A stretch of DNA of 64,000 nt. It comes from Adiantum capillus-veneris (lineage: Eukaryota; Streptophyta; Polypodiopsida; Polypodiales; Pteridaceae). The stretch spans positions 115,399,587 to 115,463,586 of the forward strand of contig CM043947.1 in assembly GCA_014529385.2 (NCBI GenBank), in the 5' to 3' direction. Below the pieces are notes generated by a model. The model ran no database searches. It saw only the letters and a program-made list of their open reading frames with translations, and was not told where the DNA came from. A program made the position numbers and the translations under genes. This document shows positions 11,533 through 21,302 of this stretch, in pieces (position 1 is the stretch's first letter; every line of letters starts with the position of its first letter).

Positions 11533-12830
11533 TGTGGATGATAGGCCGAAGAGAAGTTTAGCCTTGTCCCTAAATTCTCAAAGAGACCCTTCCAGAAATT
11601 ACTGGTCATTCTAGGATCTCTATCCGACACTATGGACATTGGCAAGCCATGGTACTTGAAAATTTGTGAAATGAAGAGGGTTGCCATTTGATGGGCTTTG
11701 ATAGTCTTTTTGACAGGTATAAAATGAGCTTGTTTACTGAACGTGTCTACTATCGTCCATATTCTCGTATTCCCATGGATAGACTTAGGCAATCCAAAGA
11801 TAAAATCCATGGATATGCTCTCCCATGGTGAAATAGGGATTGACAAGGGTTGAAGCAATCCAAGTTGCTTCCCTCTATCAAATTTTGTCTTTTGGCATAC
11901 CGCACATTTGGAAACATACTCTTGTATGTTCACTTTCATGGTAGGCCAATATAAATATGTTTCAACTCCCTTTAAGGTAGACGGAATCCCTCTATGCCCC
12001 GCATAAGGTGGAGCATGAGATTCATACATTACTTTCTCACGTAATGAGTCAGTAACGCATAGTCTATTGCCATAGAGAAGATAACCATCTTGTAATGTAA
12101 ATGGTTCTTCTTTCTTCCCTAATTCAAGGGTTGAAATCACATCTCTAAAATCGGGATCAATAGCATACTCATCTATCATTGAAGATAGATCATTGTGAGT
12201 TGCTATGGAAACCGCATTCACTCTCGGCCGTCTTGAGAGTGCATCAGCTACTTGATTATGCTTGCCAGCAATGTCAGCAATATGAAAATGAAATTGCGAA
12301 AGGAAATTTTCCCACCTCATTTGTTTGTCGGAGAGCTTGGTCTGCGTCATGAAGTACTTAAGACTTTGGTGATCCGTTCGCAGAATGAAAGGAGTCCCCA
12401 ATAAATAGTGCTTCCATGAGTCTAAGGCATGTAGAACTGCAAGGAGTTCCTTTTCATATATGCCTAGAGCTTGCTCAACAGGGTCGAGCCTTCGACTCTC
12501 GTAGCCTATGGCATGCCCTTCTTGGAGCAAAACAGCTCCAAGGCAATCACCACAAGCATCACATTGGACCTCAAATGGTTTTGAGAGATCCGGTAGTGTA
12601 AGCACAGGTTGAGAGATAAGCTTTTCGAAAGCATTGTTCTCCTTAGCAGACCATGTATACCTAACGCTTTTCTTTGTTAGGTCATGTAATGGTCCCGCAA
12701 TTTGTGAGAACTTTTCTATGAAGCGTCTATAGTATGCACACATACCTATAAAGCTTCTTAGTTCATGAAGATTCCTTGGTTTAGGCCATCCTTTTATTAC
12801 CTCTAACTTGGATGGATCCATTTGGATGTT
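11511..12830 (-). pseudogene. RT end, RNase H and integrase core of element D
   Basis: The frame starts with the RT thumb (MDPSKLEVIKGWPKP, LRSFIGMCAYYRRFI) and has the gypsy RNase H (CDACGDCLGAVLLQEG, YEKELLAVLHALDSWKHYL, RTDHQSLKYF, ADALSRRP). The integrase HHCC finger follows (HAPPYAGHRGIPSTLKG, CAVCQKTK), then the core with SMDFIFGLPKS and SDRDPRMTSNFW around the catalytic Asp residues. It is the continuation of the RT frame at 18054-19757. Element E lies between them at the atctt target site. Confidence 0.9.
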
Positions 12831-12835
12831 ATCTT
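12831..12835. repeat. Target site duplication atctt of element E (left)
   Basis: ATCTT at 12831-12835 is repeated at 18054-18058 on the far side of element E. It proves the edges of E and shows that E went into element D. Confidence 0.93.
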
Positions 12836-13158
12836 TGTAAAGAATGAGGATGCAAGAGAGCTACACAAGGCAAGCACAAAGCACACAGAGATGGAAAGCT
12901 TCTTCTTCTTCTTCACAGAAAAGAGAGTACAAAAATGACTAAGTGCTAAAGCTGAAAAGTAGCACATATGTACATGCGGTCACTAAGTGTGAACTCGCTA
13001 GAAGCGTACTAGGCTGGCACTATAAGTGTAGTCCAGCTATAGAATCACTGGCAGAGATCCTCCGTGTCGGTCACCTAACGCGCCAGTGATTAAATGCCGT
13101 AAGCGGCCAAGACCCGTAGTGAATGCCAGCTCAAGGTGTAGAGCTCGACATCTCAACA
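12836..13158 (-). repeat. 3' LTR of element E
   Basis: Starts TGTAAAGAATGAGG and ends CATCTCAACA on the plus strand. It is the same length (323) as the 5' LTR and about 98 percent identical by eye. The end of pol (stop at 13131) extends 28 bases into it. Confidence 0.95.
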
Positions 13159-16100
13159 CTCCCCCTCGAGCTCTGCATGTCGCAGAGTCCAAGCATAGTC
13201 CGGAAACGTCGAAGCTTCTCAGCTCCGAGGGCCGTGGTAAAGATATCCGCTATCTGCTCCTCTGTGCTGACGTAGACCAAGTCGATGTCGCCCACCAACA
13301 CTCGCTCTCGAACGTAGTGGTAATGGACCTCTATGTGTTTGGTCCTAGCATGGAACACTGGGTTCCTAGCCAACTGCATGCTGCTGAGGTTGTCACAATG
13401 AATGACAATCTGCTGGTCCCCCTGCACTCCCAAGTCCTCAAGTAATGTTCGTAGCCAAGCTACCTCGCACGCCGCAACTGCTGCACCTCTGTACTCGGCC
13501 TCTATGCTCGATAAAGCAACCGTAGGCTGCTTTTTGCTGCTCCAAGTAACAGCAGCACTCCAAAAAGAGAACATGAAGCCACTCGTAGATCTCCTATCAA
13601 CAATGCTACCTGCCCAATCTGCATCTGCATACCCATACAATGCTAATGGTGCATCTGCTGCATAGAACAATGCGTAGTCAAGAGTCCCTTGCACATACCT
13701 AAGTGTGCGTCGTACTCCATCCAAATGTGGCTTCCTCGGAAGCTGCATGAACTGACTCTCCAAGCCTACTGTGTAGCTCAAGTCTGGCCTTGTGATAGTC
13801 AAGTAGATTAGACTACCCACCATCTTCCTGTACATATTGACATCCTCAACAACATCACCCTTCTCTGCACTCAGCTTTGCATTCACATCCAAGGGAATGG
13901 AAATCGGCTTACAATCAGCCATACCATACTTTGACAACATGTCCAAAGCATATTGTCTCTGTGACAGCCATACACCCTCTGGAGTCTTGATCACCTCAAT
14001 GCCAAGAAAGTAGCGCAACTCGCCCAAATATTTCATTTCAAACTCCTGTTTGAGAAGACCCTTCACATGGTCAATCTCCATAGCATTGTCACCAACAATA
14101 ATAAGGTCATCTACATATATGGTAATGACCACAATCCCCACATCACTCTCACGTACATAGAGTGAATGATCAGCATGAGCTCTCCTAAAACCAATACTGA
14201 CAAGATACTTGGCAATCCTGTCATACCATGCTCTAGAGCCTTGCTTCAAACCATACAAAGCTTTGAGAAGTCTGCATACATAATCTAGGTAACCTGGATC
14301 GACATAACGAGGTGGCTGATCCATATACACTTCCTCTTGCAACTCACCATTCAAGAAGGCATTCTTTACATCCATTTGATGCATAATCCATCCTCTAGAT
14401 GCAGCCACTGCTATGGCAGCTCTCACAGTCGTCATCTTTGCCACTGGAGCAAAGGTCTCCTCATAGTCTATGCCATACGTCTGTGCATAACCCTTTGCGA
14501 CCAGCCTTGCCTTGTGACGCTCAATGTTACCATCAGCCTTATGCTTGGTTTTATACACCCATTTACAGCCAATAGCTTTCTTGCCACTTGGCAATGGCAC
14601 CAACTCCCATGTGTCATTTGCTTCCAATGCAGCCATCTCTTCATTCATTGCATCATCCCAATGCACATTTCCAACTGCATCCTCAAAACATGTGGGCTCC
14701 ACATCCTGTATCACCTTAGCCATGTAGGCTTGGTGATGCGCTAGATACCCATCATAAGTCAATTTCTGAACTGGATTTTTGACTCTATTAGATCTGCGCG
14801 GTCCTTGGTCACTCCTTTGCCCTCTAGCATCTTCTTGTACTTTCCTTACACCAGGTGTCCTGACAGCCGGAATTCCAAATTCCTCATCAAGACTTTGTTC
14901 AGAACCATCTGAATCCATGTCTACATGTGAAAAACCTGATGATGCATCAACCATAAAGGGAGGTTCATCAACCTTTTCCTTTCCTTTTCGTGATACATTC
15001 CCTGTACCTGTTGGTGGAGTAACCTGCGTACGTAGTCTACCATTCCATGGTTTCTCAACAGAGCCACGAGAAGAGGACTCTTGTGGTCCACTCAAAACCT
15101 GTGACTGTGGCCTCACATTTTGTACAACCACATCATCTTTTACATCAGCCCCAATAGTGCCATGTGCATTACTGTACCAGTTGCTCATCTCATCAAAGAC
15201 TACATCTCTGCTCACTCGTAATTCTCGTGTAGTAGGATTGTAGCACCTGTACCCCTTTTGTTCAAGGGAATATCCCACAAGAATACATTTCTCTGCTTTA
15301 GGATCCAATTTCCTACGCAACTCATCTGGTACATGCACGTAAGCTATGCAACCAAACACTTTCAAGTGTGCCAAATCAGTCTTTGTACCTATAAACTTTT
15401 CCTCAGGTGTTACATCATGCACCGCAGCTGTAGGTGTCCTGTTCATAATGTACACAGCTGTATTTACAGCTTCAGCCCAGAAATGATGAGGCATGTTCTT
15501 CTCATTCATCAATGCACGTGCAACCTCTGCAATGTGCCTGTTTTTCCTTTCTGCGACCCCATTCTGCTGTGGAGTATATCTGCATGTAAACTGCCTGTGT
15601 ATACCATGCATTCGCAGAAAATCTGAAAAATCATTGGAGAAGTACTCTCCCCCTCCATCTGACCTCAATGTCTTGATTTGCATATCTGTCTCCTTCTCAA
15701 TCATGACTTTGAAGTCTTGAAAGTGACCAAACACTTCACTTTTGTTACGCATGAAGTAGACCCATACTTTCCTTGTATGGTCATCAATGAAAGAGACATA
15801 ATACCTGCAACCATGTATACTTGCAGTATCGGTTGGACCCCAAACATCTGTGTGCACCACCTCAAGTGGCCTTTTACATACATTGCGCTCATGTGGAAAT
15901 GAGCCCTTTGACTGTTTTCCAAACTGGCATGCTGCACACACTTTATGCATACCATCCACCTTGAATTTGGGCAAACCTTTTACAATCTGTTTTGATTGCA
16001 TGCTGCGCAATCTCTGCTCATTGACATGGCCAATGCGTTTGTGCCAAATGTCAACATCAGCCACAACACCTGTGCCCTGTGCAAATAATGCAGCTTTTAC

Positions 16101-16790
16101 CTCAGGCATGTCTACATTCAGCGTAAACATTCTGCCCACCCATTTGCCCTCTGTGATCAGCTTACAGCCATTCTGAAAATCTTCTACATAACAGCCATTT
16201 GGATTGAAGCGAACCTGCAAACCCTGCTCAACCATTTGTCCAACAGAAACAAGATTCTTTGTAATGTTTGGGACATGAAGTACATCTGCTAAGTACTTTG
16301 ATTTCCCACTCTTCGTATTTAGAGGTATGTCCCCTACATGAGCAATGGGGTGAGCTGTATCATCTCCTGTCTGCACATAGCCTGACACATCTGGTTTGCG
16401 CATATCTCTAAACCACTCTCCACGAAACGTCATGTGATTAGAGGCACCTGAATCCACATACCAAACATCATCTTGGGTGGAATTCTCTGCAGTCATTGTA
16501 TTCATTACATGCTGCATAACAAACATGCGCTCTTTTTTGCTGTCATCTGCATCTCTGCTAGTAGATGCATAGTTGCCCTGTTCTCTCTTTCTACTTGCTT
16601 TTCCCTTTGGACAGTCACGTGACATGTGACCTCTTTCACCACAAGTCCAACATTCTCTACTATCTGGAGTATGTTGCTGCCTGCTTGATCCTGCACCACG
16701 ACCTCTTTGACTCCCCTGCCTTGAGACTGGTTTCCCCTGCCACCTGTATTGTTTTGATTTGATTGACCTTCCAGAAATTGGCCCCTGCAA
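13131..16790 (-). CDS. Copia Pol polyprotein of element E
   Basis: A 1219-codon open frame without stops. In order it has a zinc knuckle CWTCGERGHMSRDC (residues 47-60) and the protease YVDSGASNHM (Asp113). The integrase finger uses H250, H254, C285 and C288, and its core Asp315, Asp378 and Glu414. The RT has KARLVAKGYAQ, the MDVKNAFLNG motif and the catalytic YVDD (892-895). The copia RNase H carries YADADWAG, SSIEAEYRGA and a tail with ADIFTTAL. All catalytic residues are present. This is the usual copia order with INT before RT. The first in-frame Met is inside the nucleocapsid region, so the protein must be made as a fusion with Gag through a frame change near 16700. Confidence 0.95.
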   Translation of the reverse strand: MQGPISGRSIKSKQYRWQGKPVSRQGSQRGRGAGSSRQQHTPDSRECWTCGERGHMSRDCPKGKASRKREQGNYASTSRDADDSKKERMFVMQHVMNTMTAENSTQDDVWYVDSGASNHMTFRGEWFRDMRKPDVSGYVQTGDDTAHPIAHVGDIPLNTKSGKSKYLADVLHVPNITKNLVSVGQMVEQGLQVRFNPNGCYVEDFQNGCKLITEGKWVGRMFTLNVDMPEVKAALFAQGTGVVADVDIWHKRIGHVNEQRLRSMQSKQIVKGLPKFKVDGMHKVCAACQFGKQSKGSFPHERNVCKRPLEVVHTDVWGPTDTASIHGCRYYVSFIDDHTRKVWVYFMRNKSEVFGHFQDFKVMIEKETDMQIKTLRSDGGGEYFSNDFSDFLRMHGIHRQFTCRYTPQQNGVAERKNRHIAEVARALMNEKNMPHHFWAEAVNTAVYIMNRTPTAAVHDVTPEEKFIGTKTDLAHLKVFGCIAYVHVPDELRRKLDPKAEKCILVGYSLEQKGYRCYNPTTRELRVSRDVVFDEMSNWYSNAHGTIGADVKDDVVVQNVRPQSQVLSGPQESSSRGSVEKPWNGRLRTQVTPPTGTGNVSRKGKEKVDEPPFMVDASSGFSHVDMDSDGSEQSLDEEFGIPAVRTPGVRKVQEDARGQRSDQGPRRSNRVKNPVQKLTYDGYLAHHQAYMAKVIQDVEPTCFEDAVGNVHWDDAMNEEMAALEANDTWELVPLPSGKKAIGCKWVYKTKHKADGNIERHKARLVAKGYAQTYGIDYEETFAPVAKMTTVRAAIAVAASRGWIMHQMDVKNAFLNGELQEEVYMDQPPRYVDPGYLDYVCRLLKALYGLKQGSRAWYDRIAKYLVSIGFRRAHADHSLYVRESDVGIVVITIYVDDLIIVGDNAMEIDHVKGLLKQEFEMKYLGELRYFLGIEVIKTPEGVWLSQRQYALDMLSKYGMADCKPISIPLDVNAKLSAEKGDVVEDVNMYRKMVGSLIYLTITRPDLSYTVGLESQFMQLPRKPHLDGVRRTLRYVQGTLDYALFYAADAPLALYGYADADWAGSIVDRRSTSGFMFSFWSAAVTWSSKKQPTVALSSIEAEYRGAAVAACEVAWLRTLLEDLGVQGDQQIVIHCDNLSSMQLARNPVFHARTKHIEVHYHYVRERVLVGDIDLVYVSTEEQIADIFTTALGAEKLRRFRTMLGLCDMQSSRGSVEMSSSTP
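13159..13175 (-). other. Polypurine tract of element E
   Basis: The minus strand reads AGCTCGAGGGGGAG just before the LTR start TGTTGAGATG. It overlaps the end of the pol frame. Confidence 0.7.
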
Positions 16791-17479
16791 CCCCTTGGGC
16801 CTCGACCACGACCTCTACCTCTACCTCTGTTGGAGTTAGAATAGAAGGCCTGTTCAGAATTATTTCTGCCATGAGAAGAAGATGTGTCAAGGTTCTTCTC
16901 CTCAAGAATAAGCATAGAAATCAAATCTTGGAACACGGGGATGTCGTCTCTTGTATTCATGGAAGACCTAAAATGTACATACTCATCTCCTAGACCATCC
17001 AAGCATGCACGGACAATGTCATCGTCTTCCACTGACACTTTAATAGATCCAAGAGCCTCAATGATACTCTTGATCTTCAAGGCATAATCATTGATTGAGA
17101 GGTTTTTCCTCTTAACCTGATTTAGCTCCGACTTTAGTTGAAGCTTCCTGGCCTTGGTGTTCACCTCGAACACTCTGCCTAAGTTTCTCCATGCAATGGC
17201 GGGGGTTTCAGCATCCTGTAGATAGCCCATCATGCCATCTGTGATGCTCATAGACAGCCAATACATCACTTTGCTCTGGCCTTGTTGCCAGTCCCTCAAA
17301 GCTTTCCTTTGTTCTGCTGTAGCATTTGCCTCGGGAATCTCTGGTTCCTTTTCATTGTCTCCTTCTACATAGTCCCAATAACCTTTTCCTTTTAGGAAAT
17401 TTGTTATTCTGAACTTCCATGCAGGGTAGTTATTTTTCTCAAGCTTCTCAGTAACAATCTGACTGAAACCGTCAGACAT
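16505..17479 (-). CDS. Copia Gag of element E
   Basis: The ATG at 17479 opens a typical UBN2/copia gag: SQIVTEKLEKNNYPAWKFRI, WDYVEGDNEKEPEI, ALRDWQQGQSKVMYWLSMSI, NQVKRKNLSINDYALKIKSI and VRACLDGLGDEYVHFRSSM. An arginine-glycine-rich stretch (RGRGRGRGPRG) and the zinc-knuckle region come after that. The natural gag sequence seems to leave this frame near 16700. The last 65 or so codons, down to 16505, overlap pol and look like an out-of-frame tail. Confidence 0.9.
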   Translation of the reverse strand: MSDGFSQIVTEKLEKNNYPAWKFRITNFLKGKGYWDYVEGDNEKEPEIPEANATAEQRKALRDWQQGQSKVMYWLSMSITDGMMGYLQDAETPAIAWRNLGRVFEVNTKARKLQLKSELNQVKRKNLSINDYALKIKSIIEALGSIKVSVEDDDIVRACLDGLGDEYVHFRSSMNTRDDIPVFQDLISMLILEEKNLDTSSSHGRNNSEQAFYSNSNRGRGRGRGRGPRGCRGQFLEGQSNQNNTGGRGNQSQGRGVKEVVVQDQAGSNILQIVENVGLVVKEVTCHVTVQREKQVERENRATMHLLAEMQMTAKKSACLLCSM

Positions 17480-17712
17480 CTTGAAGCACTAAGACAAAAT
17501 AGCTGCAATCTGCAAAATCCTGCAAATCTGCTGAACCTGCTATCGTGGTTCCTGTAACGCTTTCTACACTCAACGAGTGTCCACAATCAAGCGTTTCACA
17601 ACCACTGTACTTGTACAGTAAATCTCTGTATACTGCACTTTGGAGACCTGTTCAGAAACTTGTGCGAACGAAGGGATTGTGATGCTCTTGCTCTCTTAGC
17701 CTCTCTTGCCTG

Positions 17713-17730
17713 CACCAGGCTCTGATACCA
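17713..17730 (-). other. Primer-binding site of element E
   Basis: The minus strand next to the 5' LTR reads TGGTATCAGAGCCTGGTG. TGGTATCAGAGC is the complement of the 3' end of plant initiator methionine tRNA, the standard copia primer. Confidence 0.92.
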
Positions 17731-18053
17731 TGTAAAGAATGAGGATGCAAGAGAGCTACACAAGGCAAGCACAAAGCACACAGAGATGGAAATCTTCTTC
17801 TTCTTCTTCACAGAAAAGAGAGTACAAAAATGACTAAGTGCTAAAGCTGAAAAGTAGCTCATATGTACATGCGGTCACTAAGTGTGAACTTGCTAGAAGC
17901 GTACTAGGCTGGCACTATAAGTGTAGTCCAGCTGTAGAATCACTGGCAGAGATCCTCCGTGTCGGTCACCTAACGCGCCAGTGAGTAAATGCCGTAAGCG
18001 GCCAAGACCCGTAGTGGATGCCAGCTCAAGGTGTAGAGCTCGACATCTCAACA
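17731..18053 (-). repeat. 5' LTR of element E
   Basis: 323 bases with the same TG...CA ends as 12836-13158 and about six differences from it. A minus-strand ORF at 17596-17862 spans its edge and is not supported as a gene. Confidence 0.95.
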
Positions 18054-19757
18054 ATCTTGAGAGATAATGTGACCTAAATACTGAATCTCTTGCAAGAAAA
18101 ATTCACTTTTCTTTCGATTAACATAAAGTTTATTCTCTCTTAAAACTTGAAATGTTACCCGGAGATGTTGCTTGTGTTCCTCCAATGAATTAGAGTAGAT
18201 GATAATATCATCAAAGAACACTCCAGTGAAGGTTCGATGAGGCCTGAATAACTTCTCCATCAAGCGGTTGAATGTGGCTGGTGCATTGGTCAAGCCAAAA
18301 GGCATGACAATGTATTCGTAAAGACCAAATGTGGTGCGAACTGCAGTCTTTACAATGTCTTGATCAACTATCCTTATTTGATGATAGCCACTTTTTAGCT
18401 CAATCCTAGTGAAGTAGGTCGATCCTTGTAGCTTATCAAATAGGTCTTCTACCCGTGGAACGGGAAACCTATTCTTGATAGTGATCCTATTTAGTGCTCT
18501 ATAGTCGACACACATACGATATGTGCCGTCTTTCTTTTTCACTAATAGCACAGGTGAGAAAAATGGAGATGAGCTAGGCCTAACCATGCCCTTCTCAACT
18601 AACTCATGCACTTGCCGCATAATCTCCTTTTGTTGAGCTTGAGAAACTCTATAAGGAGGTTTGTTAGGCGGTGAACTTCCTGGAAGAAGTTCAATTGCAT
18701 GGTAATCATTACCTCGTTTAGGAGGTAGTTCACAAGGGATGTCGTCAATAAAAACATCTTGAAACCCCTTGAGAAAATTGGATAACTCTAATTCCTTTTG
18801 GTTGCTTTTTTTTTCTTTTGTTAAAGCATTAGGTTCATTTTGCGAATCTTTAACAAAAATCATGTACACGGAAATAGAGCTCTTTATTGACTTGTTGAAA
18901 GCTGGTGTATGTACAATGGGGATGGTGTCCATTTCCTTAGCATCTATATACATGTCATTTTCCCTGAACTTAAAGGAGATTCTCCTTTCAGGAAATTTAA
19001 CATCGGCAGCCAGGCGGTCAAACCATGGTTCCCCTAGGATTACATCCTCATGCTTGAGAGGAGAGATAAAGAAGTCCTCTTTGTCCACATAGCCTTGGAC
19101 ATGAAGCCTCAATTTCCCAATTAAGGGAGTGACTGAAGATTCTTGCCCCTTGAAGGCACTGTCTGCGGATAGGACATCTCCCATCTCGTAGGATTGTATG
19201 TCTAGCTTGGTGGCTAACTCCATAGATATAAAATTGTGAGTAGAACCAGGGTCAAAGAGAATAAACGCATCATGTTCTCTTACCTTTGCCCAAGCATGGC
19301 ATAGAGGAGATCCTTTGTGGTGAGTTTGGTGAGTTTCCTCCTCTTGGATTTCAACCAAAGAAGCTCTAGGAGGATCTTGCCGGTTGTTCTTTTGGGGACA
19401 AGCGCGGTACGCATGCCCTTGTTCGCCGCACTTGAAACACCTGTTATCCTTACGATAACGCTCAAGCTCTTCCGGAGAAAGTTTATTCTTACCTTTGTAA
19501 ACTCCCTTCTCTTTAGCTTTGTTGGAATTGCCCTTAGGAGACTTTTGGACATTGTACTTCCCCTTAGGCTCATTGGAAACCTTGTTTTCCGGGGGCTTAT
19601 TATTTCTTTTACCCCCTGTTTGGAAATTGATTCGAGAGGCCACCATAGTATGGTGTATTACCGCCGATGTGGTACGTGGCCTTTGGGAGTTGACATACTC
19701 CGCCATTTCTTCGGTTAAGCCCGCACAAAATTGTTGCTTTTGCTCTCCAAAATCCAA
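18054..19757 (-). pseudogene. Nucleocapsid, protease and RT of element D
   Basis: One frame, 568 codons up to the target site of E. It has a zinc knuckle CFKCGEQGHAYRAC (107-120) and the protease ILFDPGSTHNFISME (Asp169; DPG in place of DSG, not verified as active). A PR-RT linker follows, then RT with VKKKDGTYRMCVDYRALN, RIELKSGYHQIRI, MPFGLTNAPATF and the catalytic FFDD (514-517). The frame reaches LGHIISQD and is then interrupted by element E. The rest of RT is at 12830. Gag lies upstream in the same frame. Confidence 0.92.
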
Positions 19758-20885
19758 CTTTTTGAAGATAGTGGCTTTGAGTTGTAAGTCGCAAAACTTC
19801 TCTACATATTTGTGGATGGATTCATTGGGAGAGAGCTTTAAGCTTCACCATTCGGTGAGTACTTTGTCTTTGGCATCGGTGGCCAAAAACTACTTCATAA
19901 TGGAGGCTCTTAAAGCCTTCCATGTTCGTGGAGCTTCACCGTTGGCTCGTAGTCTAGACCACCATTGTCTGGAGGACTTTTGAAAGTTCATAGCTACATG
20001 GCGTAGCTTAGAGGACTCTGTGAATCCCTCATCTCCAAACGCCGCATCGAATTGTTGGATAAAGGCCAAGACATTGTTTGTAGCACCAAAGGTACCATCA
20101 TAGGTAAGGAAAGAGATGCTCTTCCCTCCCTCTTCGAATTTCTTCAGCTTGGACGACCTCTTCCATGCGGCATAGGATTTCCTATGGCCTCTTCTTTTTG
20201 ATGGTTCAAAAGTTGCACCATCACTTTCTTCAGAAGGTGAAGAATTTGAAGAAGGTGGAGAAGAGGGTGACCTCTTTCTTGCCTTTTTCTTGTCCTGATC
20301 TTTGTCGTCTTCACCATAGCTTTCATAGGAGGAAGAGGATGAAGAAGATGGAGAAGAGGGTGTCCTCTTTCTCGCCTTTTTCTTCTCTTGCTTTTTATCA
20401 TCCCTCTTTGAATTGTGGTGAGGAGAAGAATACGATGGTCTTCTCCGCTTTGGTGGTGATGGAGAGCATTTAGCCCGCCATCTTCATAGAGCCATATCCG
20501 CCGAGGTGGCGGGAGACTCGCTTCTTTCTCGTTCCTTTGGTGGAGGCTCTTGAGTTCTCCTTTGGGAAGGAGATACATCATCAAGAAGTAAATTCTTGAG
20601 CCCTTCATAAGGATTCTCTTCTTCTTCCCGAATCGGAGAGAGACCTCTTTTGGTAGTCTCACAAGGAGGCTTCCTAGGTGTTCTCTCGTCATGATGATTA
20701 GCTTGAAGAATCCCGTGAGCACGGAGCTGCCGTTGCACTTCACTTTGGAGAGACGGATTGCCCATGGCTTGTTGAAGCCTAGAAACAAGATAGTTAACAA
20801 GCATTGAAGAATCATTAGTAGCTTTCTCATGAGCAAAATCAAAGTTATCAACATTAATTTCACTCTCTTTACTATTGTCAGCCAT
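19758..20885 (-). pseudogene. Gag of element D with three in-frame stops
   Basis: The ATG at 20885 (MADNSKESEINVDNFDF) starts a frame that continues into the 18054-19757 frame without a shift but holds three stops: TGA near 20484, TAG near 19893 and TGA near 19848. Between them are a twice-repeated basic serine-rich segment (KKKARKRTPSSP and KKKARKRSPSSPP) and the gag core (FIQQFDAAFGDEGF, RHVAMNFQKSSRQWWSRL). Each stop is one C-to-T or G-to-A change from a sense codon. Overlapping ORFs at 20144-20893 in other frames are shadows. Confidence 0.85.
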
Positions 20886-21284
20886 TCTAACAACTTTTAG
20901 GTGTAAACGTTTTAGGTGTACTTTGGCACTTCAAGCCCTAGTTGCTACTCCTCTTTACCCCTTTAGAAAAAGCACTCAAGCTACTATACCCGCGGCTCGA
21001 ATACCATTAATTGCAAGGAATAGAAGAGAGGGTCTTTCAACACCAAAACAGCACCGGCTCCTGTCAAGCTTTTAATAGCTCAATAGTGGTTAAGCCGTCG
21101 GCAAGCCCCGTAGGACTCCACTATTAAGACCATAGCTCTCGACGGTGATGCCCCGTTAACTGCACAAAGGCAGGCACATTGCAAGGCTGAAAAATCCCTA
21201 TTCTACTTACTCACAGGCAATTAATAATACCAACCATTTGTAGCTAGCTTGAGGGCCTCCCTTCTTGAGCAAGAAAAGAGAAAC
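20886..21284 (-). other. Leader of element D
   Basis: Gene-free stretch between the primer-binding site and gag. No ORF or RNA gene was recognised in it. Confidence 0.6.
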
Positions 21285-21302
21285 CTTGAGCTATGATACC
21301 AA
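21285..21302 (-). other. Primer-binding site of element D
   Basis: The minus strand after the 5' LTR reads TTGGTATCATAGCTCAAG. It fits initiator methionine tRNA with one mismatch relative to TGGTATCAGAGC. Confidence 0.88.

Larger units (their letters stand above)
12836..18053 (-). mobile_element. Ty1/copia element E, near intact
   Basis: A 5218-bp copia element with 323-bp LTRs at 12836-13158 and 17731-18053 that differ at about six positions, a perfect initiator-methionine primer-binding site, a polypurine tract, gag, and a long pol in the copia order PR-INT-RT-RH. A 5-bp duplication atctt flanks it. It is the youngest of the three nested elements. Gag and pol are in different frames, so it is either a slightly damaged copy or one that uses frameshifting. 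Confidence 0.95.

Noticed and set aside
13086-16176. Many plus-strand ORFs of 100-150 codons
   Set aside because: They are antisense shadows of the copia pol frame.
20144-20893. 249-codon minus-strand ORF in element D
   Set aside because: It overlaps the true gag frame, which continues in phase with the PR-RT frame. The product is a low-complexity shadow.
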